A DNA stretch of 64,000 nucleotides from an uncultured Persicobacter sp. (GTDB taxonomy: Bacteria > Bacteroidota > Bacteroidia > Cytophagales > Cyclobacteriaceae), in contig CANMKE010000002.1 in the NCBI GenBank assembly GCA_947498325.1, forward strand, positions 186,001-250,000, in the 5' to 3' direction. This document shows, in pieces, positions 53,519-62,700 of the stretch. How positions within the stretch are numbered: the stretch's first letter is position 1; every line of letters starts with the position of its first letter. A program made the translations under genes and the position numbers. The notes under the pieces were generated by a model. It searched no databases and had not been told where the DNA came from. It was given only the letters and a program-made list of their open reading frames with translations.

Positions 53519-53839
53519 CTTTTTAATTCCATTGAGAACCCTGCATGAATTAACTGTAATGGATATGTTAATCGCGCAGGGTTTTTGCTGATTTGACCCC
53601 AGGGCGAGATATTCAGGTAATCTGATTATCAAAATAAACTAAGCTTCTTTTAGAATCACTCTAATTAATTGATCGACAAAATGCGTAATTCATTCAATTT
53701 TAGCGTTTTTTATTCTGAATGGAGTGATTTTAGCTTTTGGTAACAAATAATTAACATGAAAATTAACTGCGAACCCGTTTTAATGTATCATTTTTGAACT
53801 CGAAAAATAGTTGGCACGAATGCCTAATTCTCTATAGAA
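53519..53839. other. Intergenic region GH3 gene / Na-Pi symporter
   Basis: About 320 bp. It holds the terminator at 53537-53586 and an AT-rich promoter region for the next gene. Nothing else was recognised. Confidence 0.4.
53537..53586 (+). terminator. Terminator of the GH3-family gene
   Basis: AACCCTGC pairs with GCAGGGTT, with an inner ATTAAC/GTTAAT stem, followed by TTTTTGC. It lies 18 bp after the stop. Confidence 0.8.
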
Positions 53840-55552
53840 ATGGAATACGGAATAATTGATTTTCTGGAGCTGATTGGAGCTCTTGGTTTCTTCATCTACG
53901 GGATGAAAGTAATGTCTGAAGGAATTCAGAAAGTTGCAGGAAACAAGATGAGAGAGGTTTTGGGTAAAATGACCCAAAATAGATTCATGGGAATGATGAC
54001 AGGTTTTGTTACCACCAGTTTGGTACAGTCATCCTCCGCAACCACTGTGATGGTAGTGAGTTTTGTAAATGCAGGACTATTATCCCTGGTACAGGCAGTA
54101 AGTGTGATTATGGGGGCCAATATTGGTACTACCATGACCGGCGTTCTACTGACCGTCTTTGGGTTCTCAAAAGTAAGTATCTCCGCCTATGCGTTGGTCA
54201 TTATTGCTTTAGGATTCCCAATGTTGTTTATGAGTAACAATAAAGCCAAGAGCCTGGGAGAATTCCTGATCGGTTTTGCCTTATTGTTCATGGGATTGGA
54301 TGCGCTGAAAGGTGCCGTTCCTGACCTAAAAGCAAACCCAGAGATTTTATCCTTTGTAAAAGGATTGACAGGAATAGGGCCCGGAGGCATTATTTCGACC
54401 ATCATTTTCATTGGTTTAGGTACCCTGCTGACCATCATTGTGCAATCCTCCAGTGCGGCCATGGCCATTACACTGGTGCTCTGTAACAAAGGCCTGATCC
54501 CTTTTGAAGCCGCTGCGGCGATCATCCTTGGGGAGAACATCGGGACAACGGTAACAGCAAACTTGGCGGCTATGATTGCGAACGTACATGCCAAACGCGC
54601 CGCTTTTGCACACTTTATCTTCAACATTTTTGGGGTGGTATGGATGCTGATCGTATTTCATTACTTCACCATGGGTATTGGTTACACGATGGATCATTTC
54701 CTCGGATTGGGCGACCCATTCACTGAAGTTGAGTCGATTAAGTGGGGACTGACATTGTTCCACATCACATTTAACCTGATCAATACCTTTGTGATGATCT
54801 GGTTTGTGAATTTCATTGCAGATACCGTAACCCGTTTGTTACCTGCAAAAGAAGAGGACAATGATGATTTCCGCCTGGAGTACATCACAACAGGTTTGAT
54901 GAGCACACCGGAGTCAAGCATTCTTTCAGCACAGCAAGAAGCGGTGCGTTTTGCGGAATACACCGAGAAAATGCTGAACAATCTGCGTAAGCTGATTGAG
55001 GAAGAGAAGCCAAAGAAACAAAAGAAATTCATCGATAAAATTCGTAAATACGAATCCACTACGGATGAAATTCATGAGGAAATTGCGAAGTACTTGTTGA
55101 AAATCTCTGCCAATGATCTGAGTAAAAACTCTATCGAGGTGATCTCTGATTTGCACTACGTGATCAATGATTTGGAACGTATCGGTGATGTTTTCAGTCA
55201 CGCAGCAAAGGTATTCACCAAAAAGAATGAGCAAGAGCTTTTATTCACCTCTAAGCAAAAGCAGTCTTTGATCGACCTTTCAGATAAGCTGAAAGAAGGG
55301 TTTAAGATTATGAAAGAGAACTTGCAGGTGGCGAACAACCCAACAAGAGTTGATTTCGAGAAAGCAAGCAACGCACAGCGCTCTGTTTATTTGGGTGTGA
55401 AGCAATTGAATAAAAAATTATTGACGGCCTCTGAGGCGGAGAACTACGACATTAAATCGGGTATTCTTTATTCTGATTTGGTGATGGTTTATTCACGTGT
55501 GAATGACCACGTATTTAATATCTCCCGTGACGTGATCGGTCATAACAGATAA
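53840..55552 (+). CDS. Na/Pi cotransporter family protein with C-terminal PhoU-like domain
   Basis: 570 residues. The N-terminal ~330 residues are the NptA/SLC34-like membrane domain with two inverted repeats, each carrying the QSSSA(T) signature: VTTSLVQSSSATTVMVVSF and LLTIIVQSSSAAMAITLV. These are followed by GANIGTT and GENIGTT loops. The last ~200 residues are helical and PhoU-like (ISDLHYVINDLERIGDVFSHAA, VNDHVFNISRDVIG). It likely moves phosphate with sodium, and the PhoU part may sense or limit uptake. A second, shorter homologue without PhoU is at 61564-62700. A bidirectional terminator follows. Confidence 0.92.
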   Translation: MEYGIIDFLELIGALGFFIYGMKVMSEGIQKVAGNKMREVLGKMTQNRFMGMMTGFVTTSLVQSSSATTVMVVSFVNAGLLSLVQAVSVIMGANIGTTMTGVLLTVFGFSKVSISAYALVIIALGFPMLFMSNNKAKSLGEFLIGFALLFMGLDALKGAVPDLKANPEILSFVKGLTGIGPGGIISTIIFIGLGTLLTIIVQSSSAAMAITLVLCNKGLIPFEAAAAIILGENIGTTVTANLAAMIANVHAKRAAFAHFIFNIFGVVWMLIVFHYFTMGIGYTMDHFLGLGDPFTEVESIKWGLTLFHITFNLINTFVMIWFVNFIADTVTRLLPAKEEDNDDFRLEYITTGLMSTPESSILSAQQEAVRFAEYTEKMLNNLRKLIEEEKPKKQKKFIDKIRKYESTTDEIHEEIAKYLLKISANDLSKNSIEVISDLHYVINDLERIGDVFSHAAKVFTKKNEQELLFTSKQKQSLIDLSDKLKEGFKIMKENLQVANNPTRVDFEKASNAQRSVYLGVKQLNKKLLTASEAENYDIKSGILYSDLVMVYSRVNDHVFNISRDVIGHNR

Positions 55553-55577
55553 GGTTCTTTTAAATTTCAAAAGGACC

Positions 55578-55615
55578 AAAAGAGGTAAGCCAGTATTGGT
55601 TTACCTCTTTTTTTT
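55578..55615. terminator. Bidirectional terminator after the Na/Pi symporter
   Basis: AAAAGAGGTAA pairs with TTACCTCTTTT, inner CCA/TGG, and a long T run. It overlaps the last codons of the convergent PagL-like gene (stop at 55601-55603). Confidence 0.8.
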
Positions 55616-56737
55616 AAAGCGTAGCTGATAGGCCACCGACCATTCCACAAATTCGGCTACAGAAGCATGAGCCTTCAGGGCCACCTGAACCCACAGCGGA
55701 TCAATAATCCGGTATCTGGCACCCAGCCTCCAGTATATGGATTCTTCCTGAGCACTGTTTCCGTGATATGCATAAGCGCCAATGCCCAATACAAAACTCA
55801 CCTGATTAAGGATCAATTCATTTTCTGCATAAATCCCTACGCTCAGCAATTGCTCAAACTGGGTCTGTGACTGCTGAAAAGGATGAAGCAAAAGTCGGTA
55901 AGCCTCATTGTAAAAAACATCACTACCGATGGTTACGGCATACACCGGGCTTAATTGGTAGCTGTAATACAGGCCAAGATCATGAACGTTATAAAAGCGG
56001 AAAGTTTCATCTGAAGAACGTACCCCGTAACCGTATCGCATCACAATGCTGTGGTTGGCCGTGAAAGGTTCGTAAGTCGTTTGGTAAGCATTATTTTTGG
56101 GGTCAAAATATTGTTTTCTATTGAAATAATAATTGAAGCCGATGCTGCCACCACGGGTATTGAGCCCCAGGTTGGGGGAACGGGTGTTTCCATTGGAGAA
56201 GTGGGTGTAGTCCAATGAAAGATCCAAATCCCATTGAGGTGCCAAATACAGCTGCGTGGCAATCCGAAGCCGCAGGTAAGCATTTTCAGCCGACCCAATA
56301 GCGATGTTTTCAGGATTAGTGACAGGATCATATGCCTTGAACGAGAAGGCAAAACCAATAGAAGGCTCCAGGGAAATACGCAGCTTTTGTGCCCTGAATA
56401 CCGGAAAATCCACAAAGCCGTAAAGGGCATTGGGTAAACCGTAAATTTTATTGTAGCCGAGGCTGCCCTTGGAATAGCCCACCCCAAAGGCGGGATAGTT
56501 CAGCAAGGCATGGAACTGCTGCTGGCCAAGGGTTTGCAGCCCAACTTTAACATCCACAAAGTGGTAGGGTTGATTGGTGATGGCCTCCATGTTTTTTCTA
56601 TGGGCAATCACATCACCATATCCATAGCGAAGGCTGAAAAACAACTGCTTTTCAGGCTTGGCTGTTGGCGGGAAATTTTGACCCAGAGCAAAAATGTACC
56701 CACTCAAGAACAATGATAAGAGCAAGAGCTTTTTCAT
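55601..56737 (-). CDS. Outer-membrane acyloxyacyl hydrolase / lipid A deacylase, PagL-like
   Basis: 378 residues with signal MKKLLLLSLFLSGYIFALGQ, then barrel-like alternating strands. The motif DYTHFSNGNTRSPNLGLNTRG (near residue 185) matches the PagL active-site His-x-Ser followed by the N-x-G-x-N block of Bacteroidota acyloxyacyl hydrolases. PagL removes the 3-O-acyl chain of lipid A. The protein is about twice the size of pseudomonad PagL, with a C-terminal part of more strands. Functional equivalence is inferred. The gene is transcribed alone and convergent with the Na/Pi symporter. Confidence 0.78.
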   Translation of the reverse strand: MKKLLLLSLFLSGYIFALGQNFPPTAKPEKQLFFSLRYGYGDVIAHRKNMEAITNQPYHFVDVKVGLQTLGQQQFHALLNYPAFGVGYSKGSLGYNKIYGLPNALYGFVDFPVFRAQKLRISLEPSIGFAFSFKAYDPVTNPENIAIGSAENAYLRLRIATQLYLAPQWDLDLSLDYTHFSNGNTRSPNLGLNTRGGSIGFNYYFNRKQYFDPKNNAYQTTYEPFTANHSIVMRYGYGVRSSDETFRFYNVHDLGLYYSYQLSPVYAVTIGSDVFYNEAYRLLLHPFQQSQTQFEQLLSVGIYAENELILNQVSFVLGIGAYAYHGNSAQEESIYWRLGARYRIIDPLWVQVALKAHASVAEFVEWSVAYQLRFKKKR

Positions 56738-56901
56738 AGTGCTTGGGGGTTTGAGTACTGATAGGGGGTGTTCTGGTAATGGTAATTTTAGGAAATAGGA
56801 ACTCGGTTTAAAGTGAAAGGAATAAAGTAAAAGAGTATTGAGAAATTAAATTTTCAATTTTTTGCGCTTGGCAGGTACATTTTGTCTAATGTCTAAAAAC
56901 A

Positions 56902-57822
56902 TTACATAAGCGAAGAGTTCATTATTTCCGCAATTTTTTCATCAACAGCGGTTTCTCCTTTTAACCAATGGATATTAATGCCATGTTTTTCCATGCGTCG
57001 GAAGTAGGTCATTTGGCGTTTGGCATAAGCGTGAATTGCCGCATTGAGCTTTTGGAACAGATCGTTGCTGTTGAGCTCTCCCATAATATGCTGTGTAACA
57101 AACCGGTACTCTAAGCCATAAAATTTAAGTTGCTCCGCAGTAAATCCTGCATCCAAAAGGCCTTGCACCTCCTCAATCATCCCCTCTTTTAAGCGGGCTT
57201 TTAGTCGGCTTGTAATGCGCTCTTTAAGCACGCCCCGCTCCCACTGTATGCCAAATACATGGTGGTCCATTGTGGGCAGTGGTTGTTTATGATCTGGGTT
57301 TTGCTGCTCAAAAGTCTGAATTTCTATCGCCCTGACGAGTCGTTTTCTGTCGGTGATGTCGGTGGTATTGTGGAGTTTCTTCAAGCTTTTGAGGCGCTCA
57401 ATAAGGTCGTTGGTTTCCATCATGGAAAGCTCTGCCCGCAATGGTAAATTTTCGGGCACCTGCACCAAATGGTAACCTTTGAGAATGGCATCGATATACA
57501 TCCCCGTTCCGCCGCATAGCACAGGCTGCCGGTCCTTGACCTGGATGTTTGCATAGGCTTGCAGGAAATCTCGCTGAAATTCAAAAACATTATATTCATA
57601 TCCTGGAGGGTGAATATCGATGAGCTGATAGGGAATCTGCTGCCCATTTACGTTAAACTCCTCCAAATCCTTACCTGTGCCAATATCCATTCCCTGGTAC
57701 ACTTGTCGGGAGTCAGCACTGATGATTTCCCCCTTAATTAATGCCGCCAGATGCACGGCCAAATGTGTTTTTCCTGAAGCGGTAGGGCCAAGTATTGTAA
57801 TTAATGATTGCTTTTTTGTCAT
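56902..57822 (-). CDS. miaA: tRNA dimethylallyltransferase
   Basis: 306 residues, P-loop GPTASGKTHLAVHLA at the start, then the DMAPP/tRNA site ISADSRQVYQGMDIGTGK, LIDIHPPGYEYNVFEF, and VLCGGTGMYIDAILKG. ITDRKRLVRAIEI and the C-terminal YAKRQMTYFRRMEKHGI complete the family. It adds an isopentenyl group to A37 of tRNAs reading UNN codons. The full length is present. It is monocistronic on the minus strand, divergent from apt. Confidence 0.96.
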   Translation of the reverse strand: MTKKQSLITILGPTASGKTHLAVHLAALIKGEIISADSRQVYQGMDIGTGKDLEEFNVNGQQIPYQLIDIHPPGYEYNVFEFQRDFLQAYANIQVKDRQPVLCGGTGMYIDAILKGYHLVQVPENLPLRAELSMMETNDLIERLKSLKKLHNTTDITDRKRLVRAIEIQTFEQQNPDHKQPLPTMDHHVFGIQWERGVLKERITSRLKARLKEGMIEEVQGLLDAGFTAEQLKFYGLEYRFVTQHIMGELNSNDLFQKLNAAIHAYAKRQMTYFRRMEKHGINIHWLKGETAVDEKIAEIMNSSLM

Positions 57823-58015
57823 TTCAATAGCGCTTACTTTATTATTGAAGTGTTTTTACGAGCGACAGTTTTTGGTCTTTTTAGATTTCCCTATATTTAA
57901 AACTGCATTTGTCGATAGAAAACATTTGCAATAGCAAAGGTATTAATTTTTTGAGGGCATGGCATCTATCACTTGGCTTTTGTCTTTCAGAAAGTAAAAA
58001 GAAGAAGTTACTGTT

Positions 58016-58540
58016 ATGAATATTGAGTATGTAAAGTCAGTGATTAGGAATGTACCTGACTTCCCGAAGCCGGGCATTCAGTTTAAGGACATCACCACGG
58101 CGCTAAAGGATCCCAAGGCATTGTCTTTTATGATCGATCACCTTTATGAATATTATAAAGATAAAGGCATCACGAAGGTCGCAGGAATTGAGTCGAGGGG
58201 CTTTATTATTGGTCCCGCTTTGGCGGCTCGTCTGGGAGCGGGTTTCGTTATGATTCGCAAACCAGGAAAGTTACCTGCGGATACCATTCAGAAGTCTTAT
58301 GCCCTTGAATATGGCGAAGACACGATCGAGATGCATAAAGATGCTATTGGGGAGAACGATGTGGTATTGGTGCACGACGATCTGTTGGCAACTGGAGGAA
58401 CAGCTTTGGCTGCTTTGGAATTAGTGCAGGAGGTTGGTGCAAAAAGTGTGTTGGTCAATTTCCTGATAGAGCTTGCTTTCCTCGATGGTACAGCTCGTTT
58501 GTCATCTGCTGAAGATGTTTACGCGATGATCAAGTATTAA
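58016..58540 (+). CDS. apt: Adenine phosphoribosyltransferase
   Basis: 174 residues of the type I PRTase fold. IRNVPDFPKPGIQFKDITT is the APRT N-terminal signature. GIESRGFIIGPALAARLG and FVMIRKPGKLP follow, and VVLVHDDLLATGGTALAA is the PRPP-binding loop. It salvages adenine to AMP with PRPP. The first Asp of the usual VDDLLATGGT is a His-Asp-Asp here, within normal variation. The ArsC-like gene starts 21 bp downstream, so an operon is likely. Confidence 0.96.
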   Translation: MNIEYVKSVIRNVPDFPKPGIQFKDITTALKDPKALSFMIDHLYEYYKDKGITKVAGIESRGFIIGPALAARLGAGFVMIRKPGKLPADTIQKSYALEYGEDTIEMHKDAIGENDVVLVHDDLLATGGTALAALELVQEVGAKSVLVNFLIELAFLDGTARLSSAEDVYAMIKY

Positions 58541-58561
58541 TTTTTAATTCAAGTACAACCC

Positions 58562-58900
58562 ATGAAAATTTTTCATAACCCACGATGCAGCAAGTCGCGC
58601 CAGACTTTGGCACTGATTGAGGAAAAAGAACAAGCGGTAGAAATCGTTGAATATTTAAAAACACCTCCTACCGCAGCGGAATTGAAGGAAATCTTGGCTT
58701 TGCTTCAAATACCGGCATCATCGCTGATCCGCAAAGGAGAGGCCATTTTTAAAGAGGAATTTAAAGGTAAAGAGTTGTCGGAAGAAGCCTGGATTGAAGC
58801 GATGGTAACCTACCCCAAGCTGATCGAAAGGCCGATAGTTATTACAGATAAAACCGCTGTAATCGGTCGTCCACCAGAAAAAGTACTCGAACTTTTGTAA
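58562..58900 (+). CDS. ArsC/Spx-family arsenate-reductase-like protein
   Basis: 112 residues, thioredoxin-fold. The N terminus IFHNPRCSKSRQTL has the single catalytic Cys9 of ArsC proteins (HNPxCSKSR). Later are LIRKGEAIFKEEF and LIERPIVITDKTAVIGRPPE, with the two Arg that position the substrate. It should use glutathione/glutaredoxin-like reductants. Without an arsB or arsR neighbour, arsenate reduction is only one possibility; many chromosomal members act as redox proteins. Likely co-transcribed with apt. Terminator at 58917. Confidence 0.85.
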   Translation: MKIFHNPRCSKSRQTLALIEEKEQAVEIVEYLKTPPTAAELKEILALLQIPASSLIRKGEAIFKEEFKGKELSEEAWIEAMVTYPKLIERPIVITDKTAVIGRPPEKVLELL

Positions 58901-58916
58901 GTCATAAACAGATTGA

Positions 58917-58946
58917 AAGCCTGCCCTTTTCGGCAGGCTTTTTTTA
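58917..58946 (+). terminator. Terminator of the apt-arsC-like unit
   Basis: AAAGCCTGCC / GGCAGGCTTT, a 10-bp stem with a short CTTTTC loop, followed by a T run. It lies 16 bp after the stop. Confidence 0.85.
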
Positions 58947-59120
58947 TTAAAAGAGGGGGTTTTTCGTGATTTATAACTTTTGATTTATTGAGGAATGACA
59001 ATTGTCATGAAGTAAAAATCTATTTTATTTGAAATCATAAATGGCAAGTATTCATTCTTTGATCCCAACAGAATTATAACTGCGATCTTCTACATTCGGC
59101 TGTATTTAATATTTTTTGAT

Positions 59121-60275
59121 ATGCTTGAGAAAAGAAGAATTTATTTGCCACCCTTGAGTTTGGTAGGCCCACATGTTACAGAAGATTTAGTGGAAGAAAT
59201 CAAGGAAAGAGGGTTCAGAAAAGTCCTTGTTGTTACCGACAGGGTTTTGAATGAATTGGGTATGGTGGCTGCCGTAACGGATAAAATGACTGAAGGCCAG
59301 ATTGATTTTACAATTTTTGATCAGGTGCAGCCTAATCCAACATGTAAAAATGTGGAGGATGGTTTAGCGGTTTTTACACAACAGCATTGTGATTTTATAT
59401 TGACAATTGGCGGTGGCTCTCCACAGGATTGTGGTAAGGCGATTGGTATTCTGGCGACGAACGGTGGTGACATTCGGGATTACGAAGGCATTCACATGTC
59501 GAAACACCCTGCGGTGCCTACTGCGGCGATAAACACTACCGCTGGAACAGCCAGTGAGGTAACGATCAATTATGTGATTACCGATGAGAAGCGCAAGGTG
59601 AAAATGGTGATGGTCGATAAAAATTGCTTGGTGTCTATTGCCGTTAACGACCCAACGCTCATGATCAACAAGCCCGCGGCGCTTACCGCTGCTACGGGTA
59701 TGGACGCCCTTACCCATGCCATTGAGGCTTATGTTACCAAAGGCGCTTTCCCGTGGTCGGATGAGCTGGCGCTGTATGCCATTCGTTTGATTAGTGAAAG
59801 TTTGGAAACGGCAGTGAAAGATGGTGCAAACCTTGAGGCGAGAAGTAAAATGGCCTGGGCGCAATTTATCGCTGGGCAGTCATTTTCTAACTGTGGCCTG
59901 GGATTTGTACATTCTGCGGCTCATCAGCTGGGAGGCGAATATGATTTGCCACACGGGGTATGTAATGCGATTCTTCTGCCGCATGTGGAACGATTCAATA
60001 TTAGTGCCTGCCCAGAGAAATTCGGTAAAATAGCCCAGGCAATGGGCGTTGATATTTCTGCAATGAGTACCGCCGAGGCCGCCGATGCCGCATTGGAAGC
60101 CATCGCAAAATTATCCACCGCAGTTGGGATTCCTTCAGGCCTTGAAGCATTGGGGGTAAAAAAGGATGACTTCGAAAAAATGGCCATCAACGCTTTGGCA
60201 GATGTCTGTACGGGCGGAAACCCCAAAGAAGTTGCCCTCGAAGATGCGATCGGTATATATGAAGCGGCTTATTGA
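59121..60275 (+). CDS. Iron-containing alcohol dehydrogenase
   Basis: 384 residues. N-terminal nucleotide-binding part: ILTIGGGSPQDCGKAIGILATN (the GGGSxxD NAD motif). C-terminal helical metal domain: ALTAATGMDALTHAIEAYV (Asp and His ligands), and GLGFVHSAAHQLGGEYDLPHGVCNAILLP (two more His ligands and the family signature). The fermentative family members oxidise short alcohols or reduce aldehydes with Fe2+ and NAD(H). Substrate is unknown. Transcribed alone with a terminator at 60380. Confidence 0.93.
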   Translation: MLEKRRIYLPPLSLVGPHVTEDLVEEIKERGFRKVLVVTDRVLNELGMVAAVTDKMTEGQIDFTIFDQVQPNPTCKNVEDGLAVFTQQHCDFILTIGGGSPQDCGKAIGILATNGGDIRDYEGIHMSKHPAVPTAAINTTAGTASEVTINYVITDEKRKVKMVMVDKNCLVSIAVNDPTLMINKPAALTAATGMDALTHAIEAYVTKGAFPWSDELALYAIRLISESLETAVKDGANLEARSKMAWAQFIAGQSFSNCGLGFVHSAAHQLGGEYDLPHGVCNAILLPHVERFNISACPEKFGKIAQAMGVDISAMSTAEAADAALEAIAKLSTAVGIPSGLEALGVKKDDFEKMAINALADVCTGGNPKEVALEDAIGIYEAAY

Positions 60276-60379
60276 TTGGAGTGCATAACAGACTGAGGGT
60301 GAAAAGCGGTCTTGTGATCGTGAAAATCAGAGAACCTTTCAGTGCCGTCTGTAATTGATATCAGTACGTATTATACAGC

Positions 60380-60410
60380 AGCCCCCTATTTAATGAAAAT
60401 AGGGGGCTTT
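60380..60410 (+). terminator. Terminator of the Fe-alcohol dehydrogenase gene
   Basis: AGCCCCCTATTT / AAATAGGGGGCT, a 12-bp GC-rich stem with a 5-nt loop, followed by TTCT. The U tract is short but the stem is very stable. Confidence 0.65.
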
Positions 60411-60438
60411 CTGTGGGCATTAATTTTAGCCAGTGTAT

Positions 60439-60825
60439 TTATGGGTTGGTGGGAGCTTGTTTTTGCGCACGCCGCTTGGCCATTCGTGCCTTCTGGTCGG
60501 CCTTCCATCGCTCAAATTGTTCAGGCGTCAAGATTTCTTTCATCTGTTGGTGGTAAGCCTGACGGTACGCCCGCCCCGATTTTCTCCGACTTTCCTGGTC
60601 GTCGCCAGACGTCTCTTTCAGCCTTCGCATATTACCGACAAAGGCCTCATTGATTGGCAGTGCCTGCGCCGATTGCGCCTCGGATAAATCATATTTTTCA
60701 GTCATTTTATTTGTTAACTGTTGCGCCTGTTCCTGAGGAGTGCGCTGAGATTGTTGTTGTGCCGCAGCAGGCTGATAGCCCAGCAAAGCGATGGTCAGTC
60801 CAATAAATATGAGGTGTTTTTTCAT
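60439..60825 (-). CDS. Small secreted protein with C-terminal RWK motif (Spy/CpxP-like size)
   Basis: 128 residues from ATG 60825; a GTG codon precedes it directly. Signal peptide KKHLIFIGLTIALLGYQPAAA, cleavage near Ala-Ala-Ala. The mature part is helical, Gln/Arg/Lys-rich. It includes LTNKMTEKYDLSEAQ, a form of the small-metal/chaperone-like helix, and ends with ILTPEQFERWKADQK. The same L-x3-Q-x-E-R-W-K motif recurs in the next upstream gene, so the two are diverged paralogues. Periplasmic location inferred. Function unknown; Spy/CpxP-like proteins bind unfolded proteins or metals. Confidence 0.7.
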   Translation of the reverse strand: MKKHLIFIGLTIALLGYQPAAAQQQSQRTPQEQAQQLTNKMTEKYDLSEAQSAQALPINEAFVGNMRRLKETSGDDQESRRKSGRAYRQAYHQQMKEILTPEQFERWKADQKARMAKRRAQKQAPTNP

Positions 60826-60878
60826 CACGTAATTTTTATCAGTAGGATGAAAACTTCGGTGCAGGGTTTAATTCAGAC

Positions 60879-60912
60879 CAAAAAAAACATCGCCCAAATT
60901 AATGAACGATGT
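60879..60912 (-). terminator. Terminator of the GY-rich secreted protein gene
   Basis: On the minus strand ACATCG ... CGATGT is followed by eight Ts. Short stem, 11 bp beyond the stop codon. Confidence 0.6.
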
Positions 60913-60922
60913 CTTAAGATTT

Positions 60923-61477
60923 TTATTCAGCAGGTGTTGTAGTGGCGTCCTCTTGCTGGCTTGCCTCCTCCTTTTGCTGTTTATCGTGTTTTTTCTTTTT
61001 CTTCTTTTTGTGCTTCTTCTTTTTCTTGCCGCCATTTTTCCAGCGTTCAAGTTGCTTTTCATTAAGCAGGCCTTCTACTTTTGTTTTGTAGTTTTCCTGA
61101 AGTGCCTTGTATTCATCTTTTAAGTCCTGAGGGTCAGCCGTGCCCGCCATCGCTTCTGCACGCATCTTAAAAATTTTGTCGTAATGATCATGATTCAGAA
61201 CGTTTATATTCAGCTCTTGATCCAGACTTAATTTCAGGTCCTTTTTCATTTGTGCCGTGGCCTTTTCAGCAAGCTCAGAAGCCGTTGGCTCTTTTGGCTT
61301 GGTGCCCTCTCCTGCTTGGGGTAAACGCTGGCGATTCATGCCACCACCGTAACCATAGCCACCATACCCTCCGTAGCCACCATAACCATACTGTGCAAAG
61401 CAGTCAGCCGTGCCCAGTCCGGCAGTCAGAATACCAATGAGTAATACAATGCGGTAAAAAAAATGCTTATCAATCAT
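60923..61477 (-). CDS. Secreted protein with Gly-Tyr repeats and poly-Lys tail
   Basis: 184 residues. Signal peptide to about residue 28 (IVLLIGILTAGLGTADCFAQ). A Gly/Tyr repeat block (YGYGGYGGYGGYGYGGG) follows at residues ~30-46. A helical core (residues ~70-145) resembles the neighbouring protein and ends LLNEKQLERWK. A striking Lys/His tail (about 19 of 21 residues basic) and an acidic end complete it. The RWK motif is shared with the gene at 60439. Low-complexity ends suggest surface or matrix binding, perhaps of polyanions. No family named. Confidence 0.7.
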   Translation of the reverse strand: MIDKHFFYRIVLLIGILTAGLGTADCFAQYGYGGYGGYGGYGYGGGMNRQRLPQAGEGTKPKEPTASELAEKATAQMKKDLKLSLDQELNINVLNHDHYDKIFKMRAEAMAGTADPQDLKDEYKALQENYKTKVEGLLNEKQLERWKNGGKKKKKHKKKKKKKHDKQQKEEASQQEDATTTPAE

Positions 61478-61563
61478 AATGTGTTAAATTCCTTTCAACA
61501 AGCAATAAAATCAAATCTGTTTGGATCTGAAAATATTTTGATTCCAAACCGCAATAAAAAAGG

Positions 61564-62700
61564 CTATTGACTGAAATAAATGAGTAAAAATGGGGTGATG
61601 AAGAACATGCCGATCAAATACAGTAAGCCGATCACTCGGTATTTTACCGTCATGATGCCCAGCCAAATACACAGCGAAACAATGCTGTGGCGTATTTTTC
61701 GGAATGGCATCAGCATCACTACGCCAGTCAGGTTAAACAGGAAGTGAACAATGCCAATGGCCAGAGCTGTTGGCGACATAAAAATTCCCACCACCAATGC
61801 CGTAATGGTTGTTCCTAAATTACAGCCAATAATAAACGGAAATGCCTTGCTGAGTTGCACCTTTCGGGTAGCTGAAAGGGGTACAATGAGCGAAGTGGTC
61901 AGGGAGGACGACTGCACCAGCATGGTGAGCAAAGTGCCCGTACTCAGTGCTTTCCACTCGGTTTGAAAGAGGCTTTCAAAAGTACTTTTCAGTTCATAAT
62001 CCAAATAGCGGTAGATAATTTTTGCCAACAACTTGATAGACGCAAAAAGTAATACCATGGAGATCACCACCACTACTGTACCGTTATTGATGATATTAAC
62101 GAGCCAAAAAACCAAGGGGTCCAACGAGAGCCATTTGGCAGAAAAGAGATTATCCAAATTGATGATCGGGATATATTGTGCCAGTGCGGTTGCCGTATGG
62201 GTGTATATCTGGAAGAAATATTCAAGCGGAAGGACGATCAGCACCGTGAAAATATTGAAGAAATCGTGCATGGATGCAGAGGAAATCGCCCGCTGAAAAG
62301 TTTTTCGGTTACTGATAAACCCAAAGGAGACCAGCGTACTGGTAAGTGTGGTCCCAATATTTGCTCCAAGAATAATGGGCACCGCATTGGCCAGTGAAAT
62401 ACTGCCCGAGGCCACCACAGCCACCAATGCCGCCGTAACGGTGGAACTACTCTGAAGAATAGCCGTGCAAAGCAACCCGACAAACAGCCCGACAAATGGG
62501 CCAAGTTCATAGGTCAGCATCATATCTGTTGCCCGCGAGCCTACCAAAGCCAATGCCTTCACCATTAATTCAAGCGAAAAGGCGAATAAAAGTAATGTCA
62601 GCGCAAATGAAATAATACCCTTAAACAGGTTTTTCCTTCGGTTAGGTTGATCTACCGGAGAGGATACTGGTTCGCTATATGATGTCAAATTTTCTTTCAT
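61564..62700 (-). CDS. Na/Pi symporter family protein without PhoU domain
   Basis: 378 residues, NptA/SLC34-type. Two repeats with the AILQSSSTVTAALVAVVAS and LVQSSSLTTSLIVPLSA signatures and GANIGTTLTSTLVSFG, GCNLGTTITALVV loops. Shorter than the homologue at 53840-55552 because it ends after the membrane domain. A hydrophilic N-terminal extension (residues 1-22) precedes the first helix. Likely sodium-coupled phosphate uptake; other anions cannot be excluded. A small inverted repeat GTCCC/GGGAC sits in its leader (62707-62728). Confidence 0.88.
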   Translation of the reverse strand: MKENLTSYSEPVSSPVDQPNRRKNLFKGIISFALTLLLFAFSLELMVKALALVGSRATDMMLTYELGPFVGLFVGLLCTAILQSSSTVTAALVAVVASGSISLANAVPIILGANIGTTLTSTLVSFGFISNRKTFQRAISSASMHDFFNIFTVLIVLPLEYFFQIYTHTATALAQYIPIINLDNLFSAKWLSLDPLVFWLVNIINNGTVVVVISMVLLFASIKLLAKIIYRYLDYELKSTFESLFQTEWKALSTGTLLTMLVQSSSLTTSLIVPLSATRKVQLSKAFPFIIGCNLGTTITALVVGIFMSPTALAIGIVHFLFNLTGVVMLMPFRKIRHSIVSLCIWLGIMTVKYRVIGLLYLIGMFFITPFLLIYFSQ

